From positions 1,210,432 to 1,274,431 of the forward strand of contig NZ_JNYQ01000004.1 of the NCBI RefSeq assembly GCF_000717245.1: a DNA stretch of 64,000 nt, given 5' to 3'. Both the position numbers and the translations under genes were made by a program. The DNA comes from Kitasatospora papulosa. GTDB taxonomy: Bacteria; Actinomycetota; Actinomycetes; Streptomycetales; Streptomycetaceae. A model generated the notes under the pieces. It made no database searches. It saw only the letters and a list, made by a program, of their open reading frames with translations, and was not told the origin of the DNA. This document shows positions 25,580 through 33,814 of the stretch, in pieces (positions within the stretch are counted from its first letter, which is position 1; the number at the start of each line of letters is the position of its first letter).

Positions 25580-26713
25580 GTGAAGCTTCAGCGCAAGAAC
25601 CGGCTTCGTGCCACCGCGCTCGGTGCCCTCGCCGTCTCCGGCGCCCTGGTCCTCACGGCGTGCGGTTCGGACGACAACACCGGCGCCGACGCGGGCGGCG
25701 ACAAGACCAGCGCCGCGGCGTCGAACATCAAGTGCGACGACGCCAAGGGCCAGCTGCGCGCTTCCGGGTCCAGCGCCCAGAAGAACGCGATGGACCTCTG
25801 GGTCAAGAACTACATGGCCGCCTGTTCCGGCGTCGAGGTCAACTACAGCTCCTCCTCGTCCGGCGAGGGCATCGTCGCCTTCAACCAGGGCACCGTCGGC
25901 TTCGCCGGCTCGGACTCCGCCCTGAAGCCCGAAGAGGTCGCCGAGTCGAAGAAGATCTGCAAGACCGGCCAGGGGATCAACCTCCCGATGGTCGGCGGCC
26001 CGATCGCGGTCGGCTTCCACCTGGAAGGTGTCGACAAGCTCACGCTGGACGCCCCCACCCTCGCCAAGATCTTCGACACGAAGATCAAGAAGTGGAACGA
26101 CCCGGCGATCGCCAAGCTCAACGAAGGCGCGAAGCTGCCGGACAAGCCGATCCAGGCCTTCCACCGCTCCGAGGACTCCGGCACCACGCAGAACCTCGGC
26201 AAGTACCTGAACGCCGCGGCCCCGAGCGACTGGAAGTACGAGGCCGAGAAGAAGTGGCCCGCCCCCGGTGGCCAGGCCGCGTCCGGCTCCTCCGGCATCG
26301 CCAGCCAGGTGAAGGCCGTCGACGGCTCCATCGGCTACTTCGAGCTGTCCTACGCGAAGTCGCAGGAGATCACCACCGTCGACATCAACACCGGCGGCGC
26401 AGCCCCGGTCGAGGCCACCTCGGAGAACGCCTCCAAGGCCATCGCCGCCGCCAAGGTCAAGGGCACCGGCAAGGACCTGGCGCTCGACCTCGACTACACC
26501 ACCAAGGCCGAGGGCGCGTACCCGCTGGTCCTGGTGACCTACGAGGTCGTCTGCGACACCGGCAACAAGGCCGACACCCTCGGCACGGTCAAGTCCTTCC
26601 TGACCTACACCGCCTCCGCGGAAGGCCAGAAGGTCCTCACCGACGCCGGCTACGCCCCGATCCCCGAGGCGATCAACGCCAAGGTCCGCGAGACCGTGGC
26701 CGGCCTCTCGTAA
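25580..26713 (+). CDS. pstS: Phosphate-binding lipoprotein PstS
   Basis: The 377-residue protein has a lipoprotein signal ending LTAC (Cys28), a short disordered linker, and a type II binding fold with the phosphate motifs ASGSSAQKNAMD, SSSGEGIVAF and RSEDSGTTQN. It captures inorganic phosphate outside the membrane and hands it to PstCA. The start is GTG 25580. It is preceded by a PHO box, so phosphate starvation should induce it through PhoR-PhoP. A stem-loop separates it from pstC, probably raising pstS message relative to the rest. Confidence 0.97.
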   Translation: MKLQRKNRLRATALGALAVSGALVLTACGSDDNTGADAGGDKTSAAASNIKCDDAKGQLRASGSSAQKNAMDLWVKNYMAACSGVEVNYSSSSSGEGIVAFNQGTVGFAGSDSALKPEEVAESKKICKTGQGINLPMVGGPIAVGFHLEGVDKLTLDAPTLAKIFDTKIKKWNDPAIAKLNEGAKLPDKPIQAFHRSEDSGTTQNLGKYLNAAAPSDWKYEAEKKWPAPGGQAASGSSGIASQVKAVDGSIGYFELSYAKSQEITTVDINTGGAAPVEATSENASKAIAAAKVKGTGKDLALDLDYTTKAEGAYPLVLVTYEVVCDTGNKADTLGTVKSFLTYTASAEGQKVLTDAGYAPIPEAINAKVRETVAGLS

Positions 26714-26744
26714 CCAGGCCACCGCACGACACGCACGCACAGGC

Positions 26745-26777
26745 GGGCCGGTCCGGCGCACCCCTCCGGACCGGCCC
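26745..26777 (+). other. 12-bp intercistronic stem-loop between pstS and pstC
   Basis: GGGCCGGTCCGG (26745-26756) pairs exactly with 26766-26777 across a 9-base loop. No T-run follows, so it may act as a partial terminator or a 3'-stabiliser of pstS mRNA. Confidence 0.8.
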
Positions 26778-26848
26778 CCACCGCCCGACCCATCCGGTGC
26801 ACCGCCGCCAGGGGAGCCAGCCGCTCCCCCACACAGACCGGAAAGACC

Positions 26849-27841
26849 ATGGCTTCCACGACACCGCTCGACATCCCACCGGCTCCGCCGGCCACGCGCG
26901 GCCGCCCCAAGTCCACCGGGCGCGCCGGCGACAAGATCTTCCTCGGCCTCTCCCGGGGCTCAGGCATCCTGCTGCTCGTGATCATGGCGTCGATCGCCGT
27001 GTTCCTCAGCTACCGCTCGGTCATCGCCATCTCGAAGGACGAGGGCAACTTCCTCACCACCTTCGACTGGAACCCGGCCGGTGACCCGCCGGTCTTCGGC
27101 ATCGCGGTCCTGCTCTTCGGCACGGTCGTCAGCTCGATCATCGCGATGCTCATCGCGGTTCCGATCGCTGTCGGCATCGCCCTGTTCATCTCGCACTACG
27201 CGCCGCGCAAGCTGGCCGCCCCCCTCGCCTACGTGATCGACCTGCTCGCCGCGGTGCCCAGCATCGTCTACGGCATCTGGGGCGCCCTCGTCCTCGTCCC
27301 GTACCTGGAGGGCCTGAACCTCTGGCTCGACCAGTTCTTCGGCTGGACGTACATCTTCGAGAAGACCGAGGTCGGCGTCGCCCGCTCGCTCTTCACCGTC
27401 GGCATCCTGCTCGCGATCATGATCCTGCCGATCGTGACCAGCGTCAGCCGCGAGGTCTTCCTCCAGGTCCCGAAGATGAACGAGGAGGCCGCGCTCGCCC
27501 TCGGCGCCACCCGCTGGGAGGTCATCCGCCTCTCGGTGCTGCCCTTCGGCCGCTCCGGCATCATCTCCGCCTCGATGCTGGGCCTGGGCCGGGCACTCGG
27601 CGAGACGATGGCCGTCGCCACGGTCCTGTCGCCGAGCTTCCTCATCTCGCTGCACGTGCTGAATCCGGGCGGCGGGACCTTCGCACAGAACATCGCGGCC
27701 AAGTTCGGCGAGGCCGACGAGTTCGGGCGTGACGCCCTGATCGCCTCGGGCCTCGTCCTCTTCGTCCTCACCCTGCTGGTCAACGGCGCGGCCCGGCTCA
27801 TCATCGCCCGCCGCAAGGAGTACTCGGGGGCCAACGCATGA
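26849..27841 (+). CDS. pstC: Phosphate ABC transporter permease PstC
   Basis: The 330-residue protein has six membrane helices and the conserved EAA loop (NEEAALALGATRWEVIRLSVLP), which docks with PstB. DLLAAVPSIVYGIWG is typical of PstC. It has an N-terminal cytoplasmic extension of about 30 residues. Its stop overlaps pstA by ATGA. Confidence 0.96.
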   Translation: MASTTPLDIPPAPPATRGRPKSTGRAGDKIFLGLSRGSGILLLVIMASIAVFLSYRSVIAISKDEGNFLTTFDWNPAGDPPVFGIAVLLFGTVVSSIIAMLIAVPIAVGIALFISHYAPRKLAAPLAYVIDLLAAVPSIVYGIWGALVLVPYLEGLNLWLDQFFGWTYIFEKTEVGVARSLFTVGILLAIMILPIVTSVSREVFLQVPKMNEEAALALGATRWEVIRLSVLPFGRSGIISASMLGLGRALGETMAVATVLSPSFLISLHVLNPGGGTFAQNIAAKFGEADEFGRDALIASGLVLFVLTLLVNGAARLIIARRKEYSGANA

Positions 27842-28926
27842 GCCACGCCACCACCACCGACGTCCAGGACCGGCGTCCTGAGACCTCGCCGGAACCCCGC
27901 AAGGACGGCCTCAGCAGCCGCAGCCTCCCCCGCTGGGCCCCCCTCGGCTTCGCCGCCCTGGGAATCGCCCTCGGTGTGGGGATCTCCCTGGCGGCCGGCT
28001 GGCACAGCCGCGTGCAGTGGGGCCTGATCTCCGCCCTGCTGTTCCTGGCCATCTCGTACGTCGCCACGACCGTGGTCGAGAACCAGCGCCAGGCCAAGGA
28101 CCGCCTCGCCACCAGCATCGTCTGGGTGTGCTTCCTCGTCGCCGTCGTCCCGCTCGCCTCGCTGCTCTGGACCACGATCAGCCGCGGCTCCGAGCGCCTC
28201 GACGGATACTTCCTCAGCCACTCGATGGCCGGGGTCCTCGGCTCCGAGGCCAGCGGCGGTGTCTACCACGCCCTGATCGGCACCCTGGAACAGGTCGGGA
28301 TCGCGACCGTCATCTCGGCACCGCTGGGACTGCTGACCGCCGTCTACCTGGTCGAGTACGGCAAGGGCACGCTCGCCAAGGCCGTCACCTTCTTCGTCGA
28401 CGTCATGACGGGCATCCCGTCCATCGTGGCCGGCCTCTTCATCCTGTCGATCATGCTGATCGGCAGCATCGAGCCCTCCGGCCTGATGGGCGCGCTGGCC
28501 CTGACCATCCTGATGATCCCCGTCGTGGTCCGCTCCACCGAGGAGATGCTCAAGCTCGTACCGAACGAGCTCCGCGAGGCCTCCCTCGCCCTCGGCATCC
28601 CCAAGTGGCGCACCATCCTGAAGGTGGTCCTGCCCACCGCGATCGGCGGCATCACCACCGGCGTCATGCTCGCCATCGCCCGCATCGCGGGAGAGACGGC
28701 ACCGATCATCCTGCTGGTCTTCGGCAGCCAGCTGATCAACTCGAACCCCTTCGAAGGCGCCCAGTCCTCGCTGCCCTTCTACATCTACGAGCAGTACAAG
28801 ATCGGCGAGGCCGCGTCCTACGACCGCGCCTGGGCGGCAGCCCTGGTCCTGATCGCCTTCGTCATGATCCTCAACCTGGTGGCCCGCGGCATCGCCCGCT
28901 GGAAGGCCCCCAAGACCGGTCGCTGA
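27838..28926 (+). CDS. pstA: Phosphate ABC transporter permease PstA
   Basis: The 362-residue protein has the PstA core with FVDVMTGIPSIVAGLF and the EAA loop (NELREASLALGIPKWRTILKV). The N-terminus adds about 70 residues, including two extra hydrophobic segments before the usual six helices, making it longer than enterobacterial PstA. It is coupled to pstC by a 4-bp overlap and ends 40 bp before pstB. Confidence 0.96.
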   Translation: MSHATTTDVQDRRPETSPEPRKDGLSSRSLPRWAPLGFAALGIALGVGISLAAGWHSRVQWGLISALLFLAISYVATTVVENQRQAKDRLATSIVWVCFLVAVVPLASLLWTTISRGSERLDGYFLSHSMAGVLGSEASGGVYHALIGTLEQVGIATVISAPLGLLTAVYLVEYGKGTLAKAVTFFVDVMTGIPSIVAGLFILSIMLIGSIEPSGLMGALALTILMIPVVVRSTEEMLKLVPNELREASLALGIPKWRTILKVVLPTAIGGITTGVMLAIARIAGETAPIILLVFGSQLINSNPFEGAQSSLPFYIYEQYKIGEAASYDRAWAAALVLIAFVMILNLVARGIARWKAPKTGR

Positions 28927-28966
28927 CGCGGCCATCAGCGACCTCCCGAAAGAAGCAGTGATTCAC

Positions 28967-29743
28967 ATGGCCAAGCGCATCGACATCGGCGGACTCACCG
29001 CCTACTACGGCTCCCACAAGGCCATCGAGGACATCTCGATGACGGTGGAGCCCCGCTCCGTGACCGCCTTCATCGGCCCCTCCGGCTGCGGCAAGTCCAC
29101 CTTCCTGCGCACCCTGAACCGCATGCACGAGGTCACCCCCGGCGGCCGCGTCGAGGGCAAGGTGCTGCTGGACGACGAGAACCTGTACGGCCCCGGCGTC
29201 GACCCCGTCACCGTGCGCCGCACGGTCGGCATGGTCTTCCAGCGCCCCAACCCCTTCCCGACCATGTCGATCTTCGACAACGTCGCGGCGGGACTGCGGC
29301 TGAACGGCTCGTACCGCAAGAGCCAGCTGTCGGACATCGTCGAGAAGTCCCTCAAGGGCGCCAACCTCTGGAACGAGGTCAAGGACCGCCTGAACAAGCC
29401 GGGCTCCGGCCTCTCCGGCGGCCAGCAGCAGCGCCTGTGCATCGCCCGCGCGATCGCGGTCGAGCCGGACGTGCTCCTGATGGACGAGCCGTGCTCGGCG
29501 CTCGACCCGATCTCGACCCTCGCCATCGAGGACCTGATCGGCGAGCTGAAGGAGCGCTTCACGATCGTCATCGTGACGCACAACATGCAGCAGGCGGCAC
29601 GCGTCTCGGACCGTACGGCCTTCTTCAACCTCGCGGCGGTGGGCAAGCCCGGCCGGCTCATCGAGATCGACGAGACGGAGCGGATCTTCTCCAACCCGTC
29701 GGTGCAGGCGACCGAGGACTACATCTCGGGCCGCTTCGGATAA
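28967..29743 (+). CDS. pstB: Phosphate ABC transporter ATPase PstB
   Basis: The 258-residue protein has Walker A GPSGCGKST, Q-loop VFQRPNPFP, signature LSGGQQQRL, Walker B LLMDEPCSALDP and switch His in VTHNMQQ. NPFPTMSI is diagnostic for PstB. I used ATG 28967; a GTG at 28958 would have its purine run too close. It ends the pst operon at a strong terminator. No phoU gene follows in this operon, unlike in E. coli; the PhoU-like DUF47 gene is in the convergent operon. Confidence 0.96.
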   Translation: MAKRIDIGGLTAYYGSHKAIEDISMTVEPRSVTAFIGPSGCGKSTFLRTLNRMHEVTPGGRVEGKVLLDDENLYGPGVDPVTVRRTVGMVFQRPNPFPTMSIFDNVAAGLRLNGSYRKSQLSDIVEKSLKGANLWNEVKDRLNKPGSGLSGGQQQRLCIARAIAVEPDVLLMDEPCSALDPISTLAIEDLIGELKERFTIVIVTHNMQQAARVSDRTAFFNLAAVGKPGRLIEIDETERIFSNPSVQATEDYISGRFG

Positions 29744-29792
29744 CCACAGACGGCCTTGGGGTGCTGCATGGCGGTGCCACCGCAAGGCGAAA

Positions 29793-29833
29793 GGGTCCGC
29801 CCCTGCTCTTCTGTGGAGAGCAGGGGCGGACCC
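29793..29833. terminator. Bidirectional 17-bp hairpin between pstB and pit
   Basis: GGGTCCGCCCCTGCTCT (29793-29809) pairs exactly with 29817-29833 across a 7-base loop, between convergent operons. Confidence 0.9.
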
Positions 29834-29883
29834 ATTCCGTGTCCTACGGAGGCTGCGGCGGCAACCCGCCGCCGGGATTCGGC

Positions 29884-30882
29884 TCAGCCGAAGAGCAGTA
29901 CGACGATCCCGTAGCTCCCCGCGGCGACCAGCGCCGCGGCGGGCATCGTGATGAACCACCCCAGGATGATGTTCTTGGCCACGCCCCAGCGGACCGCGTT
30001 CACCCGCTTCGTCGCGCCGACGCCCATGATCGCCGAGGTGATCACATGAGTCGTGGAGATCGGTGCGTGGAACAGGAACGCCGAACCGAACATGATCGAC
30101 GCGCCGGTCGTCTCGGCGGCGAAACCCTGCGGCGGGTCCAGCTCGATGATCTTGCGGCCCAGCGTCCGCATGATGCGCCAGCCGCCCGCGTACGTCCCGA
30201 GGGACAGCATCGCCGCACAGGCGATCTTCACCCAGACCGGGATCTCGTCGTTCGGACCCTCGACATCGGCGATGACCAGCGCCATCACCACGATGCCCAT
30301 CGTCTTCTGGGCGTCCTGCAGACCGTGCCCGAGGGCCATACCCGCGGCCGATACCGTCTGCGCGATACGGAAACCGCGCTTGGCCTTGTGCGGGTTGGCC
30401 TTCCTGAATATCCACATGATCACGACCATCACCAGATAGCCGCCGACCAGGCCGATGACCGGGGACAGGAACATCGGGATGACGATCTTGTCGAGCACCC
30501 CGTCCCAGTGCACCATCGTCCCGCCGGCCAGGGCCGCGCCGACCATGCCGCCGAAAAGGGCGTGCGAGGACGACGACGGCAGGCCGTAGTACCAGGTGAT
30601 CAGGTTCCAGATGATCGCGCCGACCAGCGCGGCGAAGAGGATGCCCATCCCCTTCTGGCCTTCGGGCGTGGCGATCAGGCCTTCGCTGACGGTCTTGGCG
30701 ACCCCCTGGCCCAGGAAGGCGCCTGCGAGGTTCATCACAGCGGCCATCGCCAGAGCCGCACGCGGGGTCAGCGCCCGGGTGGAGACCGAGGTGGCGATGG
30801 CGTTCGCCGAGTCGTGGAAGCCGTTCGTATACGTGAAGCCGAGCGCGACACCGATGGTCACGATCAGCGCAAAGGTGTCCAC
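29884..30882 (-). CDS. pitH1: Low-affinity phosphate permease, Pit family
   Basis: The 332-residue polytopic protein carries both PiT signatures: GFHDSANAIATSVSTRAL near the N-terminus and FLFHAPISTTHVITSAIMG near the C-terminus, with about ten helices between. It moves metal-phosphate by proton symport. The GTG start is 5 bp after the DUF47 stop, so the two are one operon, a common pairing in which the PhoU-like protein controls the carrier. The symbol follows the S. coelicolor copy next to pst as I recall it. Confidence 0.93.
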   Translation of the reverse strand: MDTFALIVTIGVALGFTYTNGFHDSANAIATSVSTRALTPRAALAMAAVMNLAGAFLGQGVAKTVSEGLIATPEGQKGMGILFAALVGAIIWNLITWYYGLPSSSSHALFGGMVGAALAGGTMVHWDGVLDKIVIPMFLSPVIGLVGGYLVMVVIMWIFRKANPHKAKRGFRIAQTVSAAGMALGHGLQDAQKTMGIVVMALVIADVEGPNDEIPVWVKIACAAMLSLGTYAGGWRIMRTLGRKIIELDPPQGFAAETTGASIMFGSAFLFHAPISTTHVITSAIMGVGATKRVNAVRWGVAKNIILGWFITMPAAALVAAGSYGIVVLLFG

Positions 30883-30887
30883 GAGGT

Positions 30888-31508
30888 TCAGGACTCCTTG
30901 ACCGCGATGGTCTCCACCGTGTTGGCGACGTGCTCGAACGCGTCAGCCGCCTCTTCCAGCACGTCCACGATCTGCTTGAGCTTCAGCACGTCCATGGCGT
31001 CGTACTTGCCGTTGAACAGGTGGGCCAGCAGCTTGCGGTGGATCTGGTCGGCCTGGTTCTCCAGACGGTTGACCTCGATCCAGTACTCGGTGAGGTTCTC
31101 CATGGTCCGCAGACTCGGCATGGCCTCGGCGGTCAGTTCCGCCGCCCTGGCCAGGACCTCGATCTGCTGCTCGACACCCTTGGGGAGCTCGTCGATCTGG
31201 TACAGGACGACCAGGTCGACGGCCTCCTCCATGAAGTCCATGATGTCGTCGAGCGACGACGCGAGGTTGTAGATGTCCTCGCGGTCGAACGGCGTGATGA
31301 AGGAGGAGTTCAGCTGGTGGAAGATCGCGTGGGTGGCATCGTCCCCCGCGTGCTCCGCTGCCCGCATACGCTCCGCGATCTCGACTCGGGAGGCAGAATC
31401 CGCCCCGAGCAGTTCCATCAGGAGTTTCGAGCCCGTGACGATGTTGTCCGCGGAGGCGGAAAACATGTCGTAGAAGCTCGTCTCCCTGGGGGTCAGACGA
31501 AAGCGCAC
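30888..31508 (-). CDS. PhoU-like DUF47 protein
   Basis: The 206-residue, all-helical protein has PhoU-type acidic metal-binding motifs (ERMRAAEHAGDDATH and NRLENQADQIHRK). It is probably cytoplasmic and regulates the Pit carrier encoded next. It begins MRFRLTPRETSFYDMF, the usual DUF47 start, at GTG 31508 with GAGGA upstream. Confidence 0.92.
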   Translation of the reverse strand: MRFRLTPRETSFYDMFSASADNIVTGSKLLMELLGADSASRVEIAERMRAAEHAGDDATHAIFHQLNSSFITPFDREDIYNLASSLDDIMDFMEEAVDLVVLYQIDELPKGVEQQIEVLARAAELTAEAMPSLRTMENLTEYWIEVNRLENQADQIHRKLLAHLFNGKYDAMDVLKLKQIVDVLEEAADAFEHVANTVETIAVKES

Positions 31509-31546
31509 GTGGGGTCCTCGGGGTGCTTTGGATTCGGTCAGGCTGA

Positions 31547-31575
31547 TGCTAGGCGCATCATCCGGCCACGGCTAA
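31547..31575 (-). promoter_or_regulatory. Promoter of the DUF47-pit operon
   Basis: On the minus strand TTAGCC (31575..31570) and TAGCAT (31552..31547) are separated by 17 bp. No PHO-box repeats are visible, so the operon may be constitutive. Confidence 0.6.
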
Positions 31576-31649
31576 CCGGCGTTCTTCAGTGTCGCGCATC
31601 GGGCACAGTGATCAGCACGGCCCCCCGGTCACGTTTCGGCTCGATTCGG

Positions 31650-31672
31650 TACGATATACCCGGCAGGGGTAT
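31650..31672 (+). promoter_or_regulatory. csoR promoter -10 with CsoR operator
   Basis: TACGAT (31650-31655) is followed at once by the dyad ATACCC-GGCAG-GGGTAT (31656-31672), which matches the CsoR box pattern. Bound repressor would cover the transcription start, so csoR should be autorepressed and released by Cu(I). Confidence 0.85.
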
Positions 31673-31729
31673 GTAGACGGTACAGAACGGCACGCTCACC
31701 GCAGGCCAAGAGGACAACGGGAGGACCCC

Positions 31730-32077
31730 ATGACCACCACCGAGGCCGCCGACGCGGCCGGTCCGGACGCGGTCGTCACCGACCACGACCGGGGAATCCA
31801 CGGCTACCACCACCAGAAGGACGAGCACCTCAAGCGCCTGCGCCGGATCGAGGGCCAGATCCGCGGCCTCCAGCGGATGGTGGACGAGGACGTCTACTGC
31901 ATCGACATACTCACCCAGGTCTCGGCGTCCACCAAGGCCCTGCAGTCCTTCGCGCTCCAGCTGCTGGAGGAGCATCTGCGCCACTGTGTCGCGGACGCCG
32001 CGCTCAAGGGCGGCGAGGAGATCGACGCCAAGGTCGAGGAGGCCACCAAGGCGATCGCCCGCCTCCTGCGTACCTGA
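31730..32077 (+). CDS. csoR: Copper-sensing repressor CsoR
   Basis: The 115-residue helical protein has the Cu(I) ligand set Cys57, His82 and Cys86 (DVYCIDIL, EEHLRHCVAD) and the RRIEGQIRGLQRMVDED helix of the CsoR/RcnR family. The N-terminal His-rich tail (HGYHHQKDEH) is common in Streptomyces CsoR. ATG 31730 follows GGGAGG. No copper chaperone or ATPase gene is adjacent, so it acts on distant targets as well as itself. Confidence 0.94.
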   Translation: MTTTEAADAAGPDAVVTDHDRGIHGYHHQKDEHLKRLRRIEGQIRGLQRMVDEDVYCIDILTQVSASTKALQSFALQLLEEHLRHCVADAALKGGEEIDAKVEEATKAIARLLRT

Positions 32078-32179
32078 GGTGCACGGAAACGGCGGGGTGG
32101 GCAGGGCCGCGACGCGCGCGGCGACAGCGGTGCGGACATGGGCCTCGGTACGGGCCGCGGCCGCGTGGTCAGGGACGGA

Positions 32180-32389
32180 TCATCCCCGGTGGCGGGCCTG
32201 CCGGGGGATCGTCGGTGCCGGTTCGGCGGCTTCCGCCCCGACGTTCAGCACCTCGTCGATCCGGTCCGGACTGAGCCGGTCCTCGCGCGCGTCGGCCGCC
32301 GCGATCATGAGCTCGGCGCACAGTTCGATCTCGGCGAGGGCCACACGGTCCTGAGCGTTCGGAGCGCTGAGCGTCACCACCTGCGTCAC
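32180..32389 (-). CDS. Small conserved hypothetical protein
   Basis: The protein has about 69 residues with an amphipathic helical core (QDRVALAEIELCAELMIAAADA, about residues 12-33) and then RIDEVL. I placed the start at GTG 32389 (VTQVVTL); a second GTG nine bases downstream has a better-spaced GAGAGG. A -10-like TACGCT within a small dyad lies about 40 bases upstream. I recall similar short proteins in other Streptomyces but no function. There is no signal peptide or membrane helix. Confidence 0.6.
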   Translation of the reverse strand: MTQVVTLSAPNAQDRVALAEIELCAELMIAAADAREDRLSPDRIDEVLNVGAEAAEPAPTIPRQARHRG

Positions 32390-32423
32390 CTCTCTCTGCC
32401 GTCGCCGAATCCTGGCGCACCGA

Positions 32424-32440
32424 CTCCCTAGCGTAGGGAG
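32424..32440. promoter_or_regulatory. Small dyad over the -10 of the 69-residue protein gene
   Basis: CTCCCTA-GCG-TAGGGAG is a perfect 7-bp inverted repeat whose minus strand contains TACGCT. It is either an operator or a coincidence. Confidence 0.4.
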
Positions 32441-32489
32441 CGCGGTAGGCCCCGCGCATGGCACGGACGGACCATTTCGGCCCCCCTCC

Positions 32490-33395
32490 CTACGGTGTTT
32501 CCGGGCCACTCCGGCCCTGTTCGACCTGTCCCGTGTAGATGTCCGCCCCGGGCGGAAGCCGTACCGGGACCGGCACCCCGAAGCCGTAGAGCAGCATCGT
32601 CGAGACCACCGCCACCGCCGGCCCCTCGGTCGCGAAGGTGAAGCGGTGGCGCACCTTCCGCAACAGCCCCTCGTCGTCCAGATAGGCGTCGAAGGGCACC
32701 GAGTCCGTGCTGAACCCTTTCGCCGCCGCGCCGAGCGCCCCGCGCGAGGACGGCGAGGCCGCCCGCGCCGCCCGCCCGATGTCCGCGACCCCGCGGTAGT
32801 GCCGGACCGTGACCCCGGCCAGCTCCGTCGTCCCGACGTAGGTCACCTCGTCCGCGCCGCGCAGCAGCTCGGCGGAGGCCATCGGATCGGTCACACCGCC
32901 GGTGACCAGATTGCCGTCCTCCAGGGTGGTCGTGTCGATCCGCACCCACTTGTCGGCGGGCACCCCCGCACCCCGGTTCTTCATGTACAGCGCACCCGGT
33001 GCCAGCAGTTCCTTGATCGGCCTGTGCTCGTCGGACCCTGCGGCGTCCTTCGGCAGGACGACCTTGATCCGCCCCAGCTGCCTGCGGAAGTCGTACGCAC
33101 CCTCTCCCCTGATCGTCACCCGGGTACCGCCGGCCGCCGTCTCCATCGACGTGCGTGTCCCGGCGCTGCCCGCACCGGTCAGCTTCTCGGCCGCCCGCCG
33201 CACGACGGCCACGGGCGGACCGGCCGGGTCGTCCACGGCGACCGCGCGTCGACCGGCCCCGTCACCACCGTCTCCGCCGTCCTTGCCGTCACCGCCCGGA
33301 CCGGAGCACCCGCCGACCAACGTCATCACGCCGGCGACGGCCAGGGCGCACACAGCAAGTGCCCCGCCTCCGCGCCGTTGCTGTCGCACCACCAT
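32490..33395 (-). CDS. LppX/LprG-like lipoprotein
   Basis: The 301-residue protein has a basic N-terminus, a hydrophobic signal and a lipobox ending LVGGC (about residue 30), then a Gly/Asp-rich linker and a beta-rich domain of about 230 residues. The order of strands (TRVTIRGEGAYDF, ALYMKNRG, KWVRIDT, YRGVADIG) resembles the LppX/LprAFG family of lipid-binding lipoproteins. ATG 33395 is preferred over GTG 33422 because the signal begins just after it. It is a single gene by spacing. Confidence 0.75.
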   Translation of the reverse strand: MVVRQQRRGGGALAVCALAVAGVMTLVGGCSGPGGDGKDGGDGGDGAGRRAVAVDDPAGPPVAVVRRAAEKLTGAGSAGTRTSMETAAGGTRVTIRGEGAYDFRRQLGRIKVVLPKDAAGSDEHRPIKELLAPGALYMKNRGAGVPADKWVRIDTTTLEDGNLVTGGVTDPMASAELLRGADEVTYVGTTELAGVTVRHYRGVADIGRAARAASPSSRGALGAAAKGFSTDSVPFDAYLDDEGLLRKVRHRFTFATEGPAVAVVSTMLLYGFGVPVPVRLPPGADIYTGQVEQGRSGPETP

Positions 33396-33548
33396 CGCCT
33401 GCCAACCCCCAACGACGTACACCTGACCGAACTCCCGCCCGCCTCGCCTAACGACGGCCGGGGCGCCCCGTCACGCCACGGGCCCCCTCACGGCAGCCGA
33501 TCGGCCCACTGCGTACCCTCCGCAGGGCGCCCCCGGTACCGTGGACGC

Positions 33549-33737
33549 GTGTATCAGGACCCTGCGGACCCCCCCGTCCACAACCCCTCTCCGGGACACA
33601 CCACCACGACCGTCGAACGGGGCTCCTTCTGCCTGGCACGCTGCAGCTGCGGCTGGTCGGGCGCCGCCAGGCGCTCCCGGGACCGGGCCCGCACCGACGC
33701 GCGGGAACACCTCGGGGCACCGGAACCGCAGGACTGA
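33549..33737 (+). CDS. Small protein with CSCGW motif
   Basis: This 62-residue protein contains ERGSFCLARCSCGWSGAA, a Cys triplet pattern (CX3CXC) that may bind zinc. It then becomes basic and helical. The start is GTG 33549 with TACCGT (33537-33542) six bases upstream, so leaderless expression is likely. I recall this short protein as widespread in Streptomyces but know no function. Confidence 0.62.
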   Translation: MYQDPADPPVHNPSPGHTTTTVERGSFCLARCSCGWSGAARRSRDRARTDAREHLGAPEPQD

Positions 33738-33814
33738 GGACGGTTCCGCGGCCGAAGGGCGGCAGCGGCCGGAACGCTGGGCCGGGGTCGCTGGGCCGGG
33801 ATGGCGCTCGGCCG

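Noticed and set aside
32424..32440. Transposon end or attachment site
   Set aside because: The dyad is short, has no partner copy, and coincides with a -10 box.
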